Shown in pieces: positions 25,901 to 34,308 of a stretch of 35,431 nt of DNA. The notes under the pieces are model-generated. The model was given only the letters and a program-made list of their open reading frames with translations. It did not search any database and was not told where the DNA came from. Where the stretch lies: positions 1 through 35,431 of the IMG/VR virus record IMGVR_UViG_3300047550_003795; one strand, given 5' to 3'. The number at the start of each line of letters is the position of its first letter. The stretch's first letter is position 1. The DNA is from a virus. Position numbers and translations under genes: made by a program.

Positions 25901-27799
25901 ATGAGCAGACTACCAGTACAACTTAGCCCCGGTGTGAACTATTCGGAAATAGACCTCACAACCACGGTTCCAAATGTCGCCACTGCGATTGGAGCATTTG
26001 CGGGGGTCTTTCAATGGGGACCAGCGGAAAAAATTACCACAATCACCTCCGAGGATGAACTAAAGGCAGTCTTTGGTCAACCTCCAAGAGGAGAAGATGG
26101 AATAGATTTTCATTGTGCAGCGAATTTTCTTCAGTATAGTAGAAATCTGAAGGTTGTTCGTGTTGTCGGAACAGACGAAACCAATGCAAATTCTTCGGGA
26201 ATAACAGGTCTTCGATATGTAAATGAAGATGTCATGGCTTCTCTTGGATCTGGTTTGACATATCCATTCTATGCAAAATATCCTGGAGTTTTAGGAAATT
26301 CTCTCAAGGTTGTGATGATAGATGGCGATGGAGAGACAACTCTTACGACCACATCAGCAGCAGCAGTTGCCACAAATGTGCTTACATTGAGTGCAAGCGT
26401 TGGTGGAACATTTGAAGAAAATGATAAATTGATTTATCAAACTTCAAACTTTTCACAAACATTCTTGGTTGATTCCGCATCTGGAAACAATGTCACTCTT
26501 AAGAACTATGTCTCAAGTACGATTCCTTCTGGAGCCACAATCAAGTATCGAAGCAAGTATGCAGATTTATTCCAATTGTCTGCGAGTACAAGCACTCAGA
26601 CTGCTACCAGGGGTGGAAACAATGATGAAGTGAATGTGGTTGTTGTCGATGAAGATGGAAACTTCACTGGAACCAGAGGAGCGATTCTTGAGGTTTTTGA
26701 AAATGCCTCCAAGGCATATGATGCCAAGAATAATGACGGGGTTCCGAATTATGTTGCCAGTGTCATAAATAACAATTCAAATTATGTCTGGGCATCGAAT
26801 GTTGAATCTCTGTGGAATCAGACAATTCCAAGGGATATGACTACACAATTTGCGGACATTTCCGGAGGATACGCAACCGTATCAAGATATAGTTTCAGTG
26901 GTGCAACAGCATCTGCAAACAACAATTCCATGTTGTGGATTGGTGGATATAGTAAGTTTGCCGATAGAGATAATGTTGATATATCCCTACTGATCTCTGG
27001 TAGAGCAGATTCAAATAATGTTAAATTGCTTGCAGATCTTGCCAATGATAGAAAGGATTGTGTTCTATTTGTATCTCCTCTATTGAGTGATGTGCTAAAT
27101 AAGACTCAATCACAGGCAGCCAGCAATGTAATAACAACTAGAAACACGACATATGGAATCAATTCCTCTTATGTCGTTATGGATAGTGGTTGGAAATACA
27201 TTTATGACAAGTATAACGATATTTTCCGTTATATTCCATTGAATGCGGACATCGCTGGATTGTGTGCTCGCACGGAATTCAACACACAATCATGGTACTC
27301 ACCTGCGGGTTTGAATCGGGGAAACATCAAGAATGTCATTAAACTGGCATTCAATCCAGATCAGGCAGCACGCGATCTTCTCTATGTGGCTGGAGTAAAT
27401 CCGGTTGCCACATTCAGCGGAGAGGGAACTCTTCTATATGGTGACAAGACTCTTCTCAAGAAACCAAGTGCCTTTGACAGAATAAATGTCCGTAGGTTGT
27501 TCATAACAATTGAGAAGGCTATTTCAGCAGCCGCTAAATATTCCTTGTTTGAGGTAAATGACGAATTTACCCGTTCCCAATTTAGGAACCTTGTAATTCC
27601 GTACCTCCGTAATGTTCAAGCACAGAGGGGAATAACTGACTTCAAGGTTGTCTGTGACGAGACAAACAACACCGCTGAAGTAATCGACAACAACCAATTT
27701 GTTGCTGACATTTATGTGAAACCAAATAGATCTGTAAACTTCATTCAACTGAATTTCATTGCGACAAGAACAGACAGCACATTCACTGAGATTATCTAA
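25901..27799 (+). CDS. 18: Tail sheath protein gp18, copy A
   Basis: A 632-aa protein, close to T4 gp18 (659 aa). It polymerises around the tube and contracts at infection. The N-terminus (LSPGVNYSEIDLTTTVPNVA, GAFAGVFQWGPAEK) and C-terminus (DKTLLKKPSAFDRINVRRLF, EFTRSQFRNLVIPYLRNVQA, ETNNTAEVIDNNQFVADIYV) are the conserved sheath core. Residues about 140-240 form a variable, beta-rich middle. GGGAGA eight bases before the ATG supports the start. The 53-base gap after gp17 is one of the longest in the window and shows no clear promoter or terminator. It is the standard-length member of a tandem pair and probably the main sheath subunit (inference). Confidence 0.95.
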   Translation: MSRLPVQLSPGVNYSEIDLTTTVPNVATAIGAFAGVFQWGPAEKITTITSEDELKAVFGQPPRGEDGIDFHCAANFLQYSRNLKVVRVVGTDETNANSSGITGLRYVNEDVMASLGSGLTYPFYAKYPGVLGNSLKVVMIDGDGETTLTTTSAAAVATNVLTLSASVGGTFEENDKLIYQTSNFSQTFLVDSASGNNVTLKNYVSSTIPSGATIKYRSKYADLFQLSASTSTQTATRGGNNDEVNVVVVDEDGNFTGTRGAILEVFENASKAYDAKNNDGVPNYVASVINNNSNYVWASNVESLWNQTIPRDMTTQFADISGGYATVSRYSFSGATASANNNSMLWIGGYSKFADRDNVDISLLISGRADSNNVKLLADLANDRKDCVLFVSPLLSDVLNKTQSQAASNVITTRNTTYGINSSYVVMDSGWKYIYDKYNDIFRYIPLNADIAGLCARTEFNTQSWYSPAGLNRGNIKNVIKLAFNPDQAARDLLYVAGVNPVATFSGEGTLLYGDKTLLKKPSAFDRINVRRLFITIEKAISAAAKYSLFEVNDEFTRSQFRNLVIPYLRNVQAQRGITDFKVVCDETNNTAEVIDNNQFVADIYVKPNRSVNFIQLNFIATRTDSTFTEII

Positions 27800-27808
27800 G
27801 GAGAGAAA

Positions 27809-30550
27809 ATGGCTAGTCCTATTCCTACTCAACTAAGCCCGGGCGTAAATGTATCTGAAATCGATCTCTCTGAATTTGTTCAGCCACAGGCTGCAAACAG
27901 TGCTGGAATGGTTGGAGTTTTCAACTGGGGTCCGGGTTCAATAGCAACAACTGTTTCAAGTGAATCTGAATTGGCTGGAATTTTTGGAAAGCCAACACTT
28001 GATCCATCAGATACCTTGAGCGAAGACGATTTTCTTTCTGCATCAAATTTTCTAAGATATTCCAACAATCTCAAGGTTATCAGGATTGTTCCTGCGCTTG
28101 ATGCAAATGCCGCATCTCTTGATCCAGGAATATCTTCGATCAGCAACTGCACCTACAGAATAATCAAGAATGAAGATGAATTCAGAAATATCGGTGGTTT
28201 TTCTGCAAGCGATGGAATAGAACCGATTGCAAGATTCCGTGCAAAGTATCCAGGTAATTTTGGAAATTCACTTAAGGTTATAGTTTATGATGGATCAACT
28301 GCTGAGAGCAGCAGTCCACAATACATTGACTATATTCTTGCAAGAGGATACACTCTTGGAACCACGGGTATTCAGGAAGGAACTATTGGATATACCTTCT
28401 CATATGATTATACAAATGGAATATCGTTTGATGGAAGTGTAATAAGTTCTGTTGGTGTTACAGCAAACAATTCATTGAAGTATTTGATGATCACTTTGAT
28501 GAATCCAGGTACATCTGCAAGTGCTTTCATAGATCAACTATCGAATCCAAGCGGATTTTCCACTCTATATGCCACGGGAACAACAACAGCAAACTATACA
28601 CTTACTCAGAATGGAACGAATCCAACAGGCAACTACACCAATTATCATGAAATTGAGGATGCAACTCTTGGAAATGGAACCAAGTACAATCCTTTTGCAA
28701 AATACAACATCAGTTCCGCCAGCAATATAAATCCAAAGAATGTGTTTGCAAGACCAAGTCAGATAATAAATGATGCAGTTGACATCATTCTTATCGACGG
28801 TGACAACACCAACATGAACTATGGGGCAAGGCTTGGCTCGACATACCATGGAGTAACTGCACCAATAACAAGATTGCATGGATTCACTTGGATAAATCAG
28901 GCAGGAAGTCCTTCAATAACCCACTTTGGTGAGTTGATATTCAACGAAACCTTGTTCGAACTGTATCGAAACACCTGGTCTAGGGTCTACAAGGATCTGT
29001 TTAATGTTGAAAAGACAAGTCCATCAGTAAATACCTTCAACAATGGATGGGCATTGCTTGCTGGTCTAACAACTCCATCTTCCGTGAACAAACTATATGA
29101 GACGGTGAATGGAGTATCGACTGCAATAATTGGATTGACATTCATGGCTGATGGAACATGTGGTGGCATCAGGCAGGATTTTACCTATGCACTTAAGCAG
29201 TTTGGTCGTTCAACTGCAAGAACATCGGTCGAGAATAAGGAAGATTTCTCCATTGTTCGTATATTCGACAAAGTTCCTGGAACATCGGATTATGCAAAAA
29301 GCCTTGGTGGTTTAAACGATGAATTGAGCATTGCCGTAATCGACGCTGGTGGTAAGTTTGGACCAAAGAATTCGGTTCTTGAAAAATTTGAGTTGTTGTC
29401 AAAGGCTGTTGATGGAAGAAATCTAAACAATGAAAATGTATTCTATAGAGATTATATCAACAGAAATTCATCCTATGTCTATCTAACTCGTCCATTTGGA
29501 TTTGCTGGTGGTGGTTCAACTCTTTCAACTGCATCTACATCGTTTGGTGATATAACAAGCAGATATGCTCTTCCAGATGGAATAACATACACCATCAATG
29601 GCTACTACGAGTCTTCATTCGGATTTGGAAGTTCAAGCACCAGCAATCCAACATTGCAGGAAAAATTGAATGCTTATTCTATCTTTGCAGATGATAACTC
29701 TTCCGTTGACATACTATTCATGCAGGAATCATCGGTTGCAAACGATTCGACAAACGAAACCGCTGCACTTGAGCGTTCTGTGTATGATGCAGTTATAGAC
29801 AAGAGGAAAGACACGATTTTTGTTCTTCCCACACCAAAGCCAAGTTCATTCACACAGCATTCATCACAGGCAACATCTAATGCAATAAACTATAGAAAGG
29901 CTTTGTTGAATCTTCCCCCAAACTCATATACTGTGCTGGTCGCTGGAAGAAAATTGTATTTTGATGCATTCAATAATCAAATTCGTAGAATGGCATTGTC
30001 ATCTGATGTGGCAGGTATTTTATCTGCTCAGGAAATACCATGGGAGTCACCAGCAGGATTCTCGCGCGGAGCATTGAGAAATGTAATAAGACTTGAAACA
30101 AACTACAGCAAGACGAATAGAGATGACTTGTACAAGAATCAAGTAAATACATTCGTAGAGTTCAATGACGGATCTGGAACAGTATTGTTTGGCGACAAGA
30201 CCTTGTTGACAAAACCAAGTGCATTTGATCGTATCAATGTTCGCCGTGTATTCGTAGCGATTGAAAAGGCTATTGCAAAGTCAGCAAAGTATTCTCTGTT
30301 CGAGTTCAATGACGAATTCAGCAGATCTCAGTTCAGAAATCTTGTGAATCCATTCCTTGCAACCATTCAGGCACAAAGAGGAATACTTGATTTCAAGGTT
30401 GTCTGTGACGAGACAAACAATACTGCTGAAGTAATAGACAAGAATCAGTTTGTTGCGGATATCTATGTCAAGCCAGCCAAATCAATTAATTTCATTCAGT
30501 TGAACTTTATTGCAACAAGAAGCGATTTCAATCTAACAACCACCGAATAA
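27809..30550 (+). CDS. Tail sheath protein gp18 paralogue, copy B (enlarged)
   Basis: A 913-aa second sheath protein directly after copy A, with AAGGAG six bases or so before the ATG. Its start (QLSPGVNVSEIDLSEFVQPQ, MVGVFNWGPG) and end (DKTLLTKPSAFDRINVRRVF, EFSRSQFRNLVNPFLATIQA, ETNNTAEVIDKNQFVADIYV) follow copy A closely, and 29 bases (27641-27669 and 30392-30420) are identical. The conserved blocks AKYPGxxGNSLKV and NDELxxxVxDxxGxF are about 340 residues apart here and about 105 in copy A, so roughly 235 residues are added near residues 165-500. That insert matches no domain I recognise. Both conserved halves are intact with no stop, so it looks functional. It could co-assemble with copy A or cover part of the tail. 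Confidence 0.9.
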   Translation: MASPIPTQLSPGVNVSEIDLSEFVQPQAANSAGMVGVFNWGPGSIATTVSSESELAGIFGKPTLDPSDTLSEDDFLSASNFLRYSNNLKVIRIVPALDANAASLDPGISSISNCTYRIIKNEDEFRNIGGFSASDGIEPIARFRAKYPGNFGNSLKVIVYDGSTAESSSPQYIDYILARGYTLGTTGIQEGTIGYTFSYDYTNGISFDGSVISSVGVTANNSLKYLMITLMNPGTSASAFIDQLSNPSGFSTLYATGTTTANYTLTQNGTNPTGNYTNYHEIEDATLGNGTKYNPFAKYNISSASNINPKNVFARPSQIINDAVDIILIDGDNTNMNYGARLGSTYHGVTAPITRLHGFTWINQAGSPSITHFGELIFNETLFELYRNTWSRVYKDLFNVEKTSPSVNTFNNGWALLAGLTTPSSVNKLYETVNGVSTAIIGLTFMADGTCGGIRQDFTYALKQFGRSTARTSVENKEDFSIVRIFDKVPGTSDYAKSLGGLNDELSIAVIDAGGKFGPKNSVLEKFELLSKAVDGRNLNNENVFYRDYINRNSSYVYLTRPFGFAGGGSTLSTASTSFGDITSRYALPDGITYTINGYYESSFGFGSSSTSNPTLQEKLNAYSIFADDNSSVDILFMQESSVANDSTNETAALERSVYDAVIDKRKDTIFVLPTPKPSSFTQHSSQATSNAINYRKALLNLPPNSYTVLVAGRKLYFDAFNNQIRRMALSSDVAGILSAQEIPWESPAGFSRGALRNVIRLETNYSKTNRDDLYKNQVNTFVEFNDGSGTVLFGDKTLLTKPSAFDRINVRRVFVAIEKAIAKSAKYSLFEFNDEFSRSQFRNLVNPFLATIQAQRGILDFKVVCDETNNTAEVIDKNQFVADIYVKPAKSINFIQLNFIATRSDFNLTTTE

Positions 30551-30553
30551 ATA
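30546..30553 (+). promoter_or_regulatory. Candidate T4-type late promoter before gp19
   Basis: AATAAATA followed by GG overlaps the stop codon of sheath copy B and lies 19 bases before the gp19 ATG. It matches the T4 late element TATAAATA at 7 of 8 positions and repeats the ten-base AATAAATAGG seen before the prohead core gene. The tube protein is needed in large amounts, so a dedicated late promoter would make sense. Confidence 0.4.
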
Positions 30554-30572
30554 GGGATAGAGGAGTAACTAA

Positions 30573-31142
30573 ATGAACATCAAGAACTTTGCCAATGCAA
30601 TGCAGGGATCGGGCGTAAAGCCATCTCTATTTGAAGTTCAGGGATCGATAGGCGGAACCGAAAGTCCACTGACGCCGTTCCTTGTTCGTGCAGCATCTTT
30701 GCCTGGCACTGCATTGGGGACAATCGAAATACCATATCGTGGAAGAAGAATAAAGGTTCCTGGCGATAGAACCTATGCTGATTGGCAGATAACAATCATC
30801 AATGACAACAAGTTCCAACTGAGAAATCTGTTTGAACTTTGGGTCAATGCCATACAGTCAGCAGAAAGAAATGTTGCTACGAATGAATTCATAAATTTTG
30901 CACAACCAGTATTCTGCAATTGGACTGTCAATCAATTGAATCGTGCAGGAAAGCCAGTCAAGGCTTATACCCTGATAGGTTGCTTCCCAACTGAAATATC
31001 ACCAATAGAACTAAGTTATGACGCAAACGATCAGATAGAGGAATTCTCCGTTTCATTGGCATACTCGTACTTTACATCGAATGTTGGAACACCAGATGCA
31101 AATCCAAAGCCTGGTTTGAATTCCTTTACGCCTGGTGGATAA
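30573..31142 (+). CDS. 19: Tail tube protein gp19
   Basis: A 189-aa protein (T4 gp19 163 aa) that stacks as hexameric rings to form the DNA-conducting inner tube. Family pattern: RPSLFEVQ-like start (VKPSLFEVQGSIGG), PFLVRAASLPGTALGTIEIP, YRGRRIKVPGDRTYADWQIT, NAMP-like FELWVNAIQSAERN, then YTLIGCFPTEISPIELSYDA and IEEFSVSLAYSYF. AGGAG at 30561-30565, seven bases before the ATG, is strong. The C-terminal Pro/Gly tail (PDANPKPGLNSFTPGG) is longer than in T4. It follows the sheath genes and precedes the portal as in T4. Confidence 0.95.
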   Translation: MNIKNFANAMQGSGVKPSLFEVQGSIGGTESPLTPFLVRAASLPGTALGTIEIPYRGRRIKVPGDRTYADWQITIINDNKFQLRNLFELWVNAIQSAERNVATNEFINFAQPVFCNWTVNQLNRAGKPVKAYTLIGCFPTEISPIELSYDANDQIEEFSVSLAYSYFTSNVGTPDANPKPGLNSFTPGG

Positions 31143-31164
31143 TATAGATTTATTGGAGAGATGA

Positions 31165-32853
31165 ATGGCATTTGAACTTTTTGGTTTTTCATTCGGTAGA
31201 ACTGGTAAAACAGAGCCAACCTTGAAACAGGACGAGGTGACTGCAAATGCTTCGTTTGCACCTCCAGATTTTGAAGATGGTGCTTTTCCTATTTCATCTG
31301 GTGTATATTTCAGTTCATACATGGATTTTGACGGAGGAATAAAATCTTCCGCAGACATGATAAAGAAATATCGCGAGATGGCTTTGTATCCAGAAGTTGA
31401 GATGGCTATAGATGACATATGCAATGAAGCAATTGTATATGATGATACAAAAAAGCCAGTTGAAATAGAGGTGGAAGGGAAAAGCCTCTCTCCCAAGATA
31501 CAGGAAAAGATAGTAGAGGAATTTCATGAAATTCTTCGACTGTTGAAATTTCAGGACAAGGGATACGAGATATTCAGAAAATGGTATATCGATGGCCGTT
31601 TATATTATCACAAGATAATAGACAAGGAAAATCCGAAGAGAGGTCTTGTTGAAATAAGACCAGTTGAATCTACTCACATCAGAAAAGTAAGGAATGTCCT
31701 CAAGAAAAAGGACAAGGATACGAGTGCTGATGTGGTTGCAAAGGTAGAGGAGTTCTTTCTCTATAATGATAGGGAAGAAATATCAAACAGCACTGCTGCA
31801 TTTACCAATACTGCTCCTGTGAAGGGTGTGAAGATAACTACAGATTCAATTTGCTATGTTCATAGTGGATTGTTTGATTCTGGAAAAAAGAGGGTTCTAT
31901 CTTATATTCATAAGGCATTAAAACCGTTGAATCAACTCAGGATGGTTGAAGATGCAGTGGTGATCTATAGATTATCCCGTGCTCCAGAAAGAAGAGTATT
32001 CTATATTGATGTCGGAAATCTCCCAAAGAACAAGGCAGAGCAGTATCTTCGTGAAATAATGAATCGCTATCGAAATAAACTCGTCTACGATGCCTCCACG
32101 GGGGAATTGAAGGATGAGCGTAGGCACATGACCATGCTTGAGGACTTCTGGTTGCCAAGACGAGAAGGTGGTAAGGGAACAGAGATAAGCACCTTGCCAG
32201 GTGGTCAAAATCTTGGACAGATGGATGATGTGCTGTATTTTCAGAAAAAACTCTATAAGTCCTTGAATGTTCCAACTTCCCGTCTTGAGACTGATCAAAA
32301 CGGATTCAATATGGGAAGACAGGCTGAGATAACCAGAGATGAACTCAAGTTCTTCCGCTTTGTCGAGCGTTTGCGCAAGAAGTTTTCCGAATTGTTCCTA
32401 GAACTATTGAAGACGCAGTTGATTTTGAAGGGTGTAATCACCAAGGATGATTGGGAATATCTACATCCTCTGATTCGATTTGATTTCCGCAAGGATTCGT
32501 ATTTTACGGAATCGAAGGAAAATGAGATATTGGGAACACGATTGAATCTTGTCATGTCTGCGGACCCGTATCTCGGAAAATACTTCTCAAAGAGATATGT
32601 CCAAAAGAACATAATGAGAATGGCGGATGATGAGATTGAGGATATTGATAATCAAATACAGAGCGAAAAAGCGATTGATCCAGAGTCATCAATGCCAACT
32701 CAGGTAACTACACAGGTTGATACTCAAAGACTTCTCGGTGATGTGGAGAATCAACAGCAATTCCAGGCACAACATGATGAATTGATGCTACAGAAGACAA
32801 TCGGTGTTGACAAGGAAAAGACCAAGAAATCTCAAACATCAAAGAAAAAATAA
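31165..32853 (+). CDS. 20: Portal protein gp20
   Basis: A 562-aa protein (T4 524 aa). The dodecameric portal starts prohead assembly and is the DNA channel used by gp17. Distinctive segments: KYREMALYPEVEMAIDDICN (around 70-90), RPVESTHIRKVR, then near residue 275 RVFYIDVGNLPKNKAEQYL, MNRYRNKLVYDASTGEL, LEDFWLPRREGGKGTEISTL, PGGQNLGQMDDVLYFQKKLY and SLNVPTSRLE, a very close match to the T4 pattern. The C-terminal 60 residues are Gln/Lys-rich and probably disordered. A GGAGAG lies just upstream. An ATG four bases earlier (31161) is followed by a stop after four codons and is not the start. Confidence 0.96.
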   Translation: MAFELFGFSFGRTGKTEPTLKQDEVTANASFAPPDFEDGAFPISSGVYFSSYMDFDGGIKSSADMIKKYREMALYPEVEMAIDDICNEAIVYDDTKKPVEIEVEGKSLSPKIQEKIVEEFHEILRLLKFQDKGYEIFRKWYIDGRLYYHKIIDKENPKRGLVEIRPVESTHIRKVRNVLKKKDKDTSADVVAKVEEFFLYNDREEISNSTAAFTNTAPVKGVKITTDSICYVHSGLFDSGKKRVLSYIHKALKPLNQLRMVEDAVVIYRLSRAPERRVFYIDVGNLPKNKAEQYLREIMNRYRNKLVYDASTGELKDERRHMTMLEDFWLPRREGGKGTEISTLPGGQNLGQMDDVLYFQKKLYKSLNVPTSRLETDQNGFNMGRQAEITRDELKFFRFVERLRKKFSELFLELLKTQLILKGVITKDDWEYLHPLIRFDFRKDSYFTESKENEILGTRLNLVMSADPYLGKYFSKRYVQKNIMRMADDEIEDIDNQIQSEKAIDPESSMPTQVTTQVDTQRLLGDVENQQQFQAQHDELMLQKTIGVDKEKTKKSQTSKKK

Positions 32854-32856
32854 ATA
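32849..32856 (+). promoter_or_regulatory. Candidate T4-type late promoter before the prohead core gene
   Basis: AATAAATA followed by GG overlaps the gp20 stop and ends 18 bases before the next ATG. It is the same ten-base string and the same arrangement (across the upstream stop codon) as before gp19. It is one mismatch from TATAAATA. The AT-rich gp20 tail makes a chance match possible. Confidence 0.4.
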
Positions 32857-32874
32857 GGAATACTGGAGAAAAAA

Positions 32875-33243
32875 ATGTCTACTTCTAAAGAACTAATAAG
32901 AACTATCATGGACGAGGATTTTGTAACCGCAAAGGAATTGACGAGCAATCTTGTATTTTCTGCTGTTGCCGATCAGTTGGAAATGGCCCGAAAGGAAGTG
33001 GCAGCAAATCTATTTGGCTGTGATGACTGTGAAGAAGAAATGAATGAAGGTTACATGTCTGCCAATCGTTATAGCGGTGGAACCCTACCAAAGAAAAAGG
33101 TTTCCAAGGACTATGACAAGGATGGTCAGATCGAATCGCCAAAGGATGAAGTTCTTGGTTCCCGAATCAATGCAGCAGTAAAGGCCGGAAACCTGACTCC
33201 AGCACAGGCAGCAAAAACCAAGAACAAGGGCAAGTACCGCTAA
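32875..33243 (+). CDS. Prohead core protein (gp67/gp68 position), EF-hand-like loop
   Basis: A 122-aa protein lying where T4 has genes 67 and 68, between portal and protease. The N-terminus (KELIRTIMDEDFVTAKELTS, then DQLEMARKEVAANLFG) matches the helical pattern of small prohead core proteins in T4-like phages. Residues 79-88, DYDKDGQIES, resemble an EF-hand/dockerin calcium loop (DxDxDGxIx), followed by SPKDEVLGSRINAAVKAGNL. C49 and C52 form a CxxC. The Lys-rich C-terminus (KTKNKGKYR) is basic, as expected for an internal head protein. GGAG lies six bases before the ATG. The role as scaffold core is inferred from position and N-terminal pattern. Confidence 0.65.
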   Translation: MSTSKELIRTIMDEDFVTAKELTSNLVFSAVADQLEMARKEVAANLFGCDDCEEEMNEGYMSANRYSGGTLPKKKVSKDYDKDGQIESPKDEVLGSRINAAVKAGNLTPAQAAKTKNKGKYR

Positions 33244-33255
33244 AAGGAGCCGAAG

Positions 33256-33903
33256 ATGCTACTGATCACCGAACATACGGAAGACAACATTCAGACCCTA
33301 TCTGAGGATGCCGGTGGTGGTAGGAAGAACTACTTCATTCGTGGCATCTTCATGGAGTCCGAGCGCGTCAATAACAACGGAAGAATATATCGTAAGCCAA
33401 TCATGGAGCGAGAAGTTGAGCGTTACAATGACAAGTATATCAAAACTAGTCGTTCACTTGGAGAACTTGGTCATCCAGAAGGTCCAGGAATCAATCTGGA
33501 TAGGACTTCCCATATAATCAAGGAACTGAAGATGGATGGAACCACTGTCTATGGTAAGGCAAAGGTTCTTGACACTCCGTATGGAAAGATAGTTCAGAAT
33601 CTAATAGACGAAGGAGTTCGTCTTGGAGTGTCATCCAGGGGTATGGGTTCATTGAAACAAGTCAATGGAATCAATGAAGTTCAGGATGATTTCAATCTTG
33701 CCACAGTTGACATAGTTGCCGATCCTTCAGCCCCAAATGCCTTCGTCAACGGAATAATGGAAGGTAAGGAATGGATATGGAACAATGGTGTTCTATCCGA
33801 GAGGCAGATAGCCTCCTATAAAAATACAATCAGAAATAGTAGTTCTAGAAATCTAGAAGAAGCAAAGTTGAAAGTCTTCAAGGATTTCATTTCTAAACTT
33901 TAA
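33256..33903 (+). CDS. 21: Prohead maturation protease gp21
   Basis: A 215-aa protein, nearly the same length as T4 gp21 (212 aa). This serine protease of the herpesvirus-assemblin-like clan cleaves scaffold, core and capsid proteins during head maturation. The fold is marked by YFIRGIFMESERVNNNGRIY, the catalytic His in GELGHPEG (H73), and the catalytic Ser in VRLGVSSRGMGSL (S126 or S127), then FNLATVDIVADPSAPNAF. AAAGGAG six bases before the ATG supports the start. It precedes the scaffold gene as in T4. A likely substrate site is visible at the start of gp23. Confidence 0.95.
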   Translation: MLLITEHTEDNIQTLSEDAGGGRKNYFIRGIFMESERVNNNGRIYRKPIMEREVERYNDKYIKTSRSLGELGHPEGPGINLDRTSHIIKELKMDGTTVYGKAKVLDTPYGKIVQNLIDEGVRLGVSSRGMGSLKQVNGINEVQDDFNLATVDIVADPSAPNAFVNGIMEGKEWIWNNGVLSERQIASYKNTIRNSSSRNLEEAKLKVFKDFISKL

Positions 33904-33907
33904 CTTT

Positions 33908-33915
33908 TATACATA
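33908..33915 (+). promoter_or_regulatory. Weak late-promoter-like element before the scaffold gene
   Basis: TATACATA matches TATAAATA at 7 of 8 positions and lies 22 bases upstream of the 33938 ATG, in the 34-base gap between gp21 and the acidic ORF. It differs from the AATAAATA candidates at another position, so the shared-motif argument does not apply. Low confidence. Confidence 0.25.
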
Positions 33916-33937
33916 TGGAAAGATAAAGGAGATTCTA

Positions 33938-34195
33938 ATGCCACAGCCAGAAGAGTTTTTCGAAGAAGAAGAAATCCTTGAAGATGAAGATACCATCAGC
34001 GAAGAAGAAATCGATGATGATGAGGAATTCGTTGATGAGGATGAGGAAACCCTAGAAGACGATGATGATACCATCTCCGAAGAAGAGGAAGATGAGGAGT
34101 TCATCGATGATGAAGAAGAGAATGAAGACCTCAGTGAGGAATATGAGGTTGTCGTTGATGCAGAAACCTATTCACAGGATCTTGAGGCAAGATAA
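33938..34195 (+). CDS. 22: Acidic N-terminal ORF of scaffold gp22 (frame-disrupted)
   Basis: An 85-codon frame preceded by a strong AAAGGAG six bases before the ATG. The product is extremely acidic (MPQPEEFFEEEEILEDEDTI onward), with a repeated DTISEEE unit at residues 18-24 and 44-50, each followed by a DEEF(V/I)D stretch. It stops at 34193-34195, but the scaffold frame (34309 onward) is open upstream to 34186, just after an in-frame TGA, with no ATG, GTG or TTG. A -1 change of frame inside 34186-34195 would join the two into one protein of about 378 aa. I therefore read this as the N-terminal part of gp22 rather than an independent gene. The alternative is a separate acidic core protein. 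Confidence 0.6.
   Translation: MPQPEEFFEEEEILEDEDTISEEEIDDDEEFVDEDEETLEDDDDTISEEEEDEEFIDDEEENEDLSEEYEVVVDAETYSQDLEAR
34186..34195 (+). other. 22: Frame junction within the scaffold gene
   Basis: The ten bases GGCAAGATAA are the only place where the upstream acidic frame and the downstream scaffold frame are both open: the downstream frame has TGA at 34183-34185 and the upstream frame ends with TAA at 34193-34195. One extra base here (for example a third A in CAAG) would restore continuity, giving ...LEAKIKAKKSSDAEDK.... No canonical X-XXY-YYZ slippery heptamer is present, so a single-base loss, in the phage or in the assembly, seems likelier than programmed frameshifting. Confidence 0.6.
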
Positions 34196-34308
34196 AGGCC
34201 AAGAAATCCTCAGACGCCGAGGATAAGTCTGCACAGAACAAGGCATCCATTTCATCAAAACTTCCTTTCAAGGGTAAAGCAAAGATTCCAGATAAGACCG
34301 ACTTCACC

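Noticed and set aside
34186-34195. Programmed -1 ribosomal frameshift in gp22
   Set aside because: No X-XXY-YYZ heptamer and no obvious strong downstream stem are visible in the only possible window, so I keep it as one hypothesis and do not annotate it as a frameshift signal.
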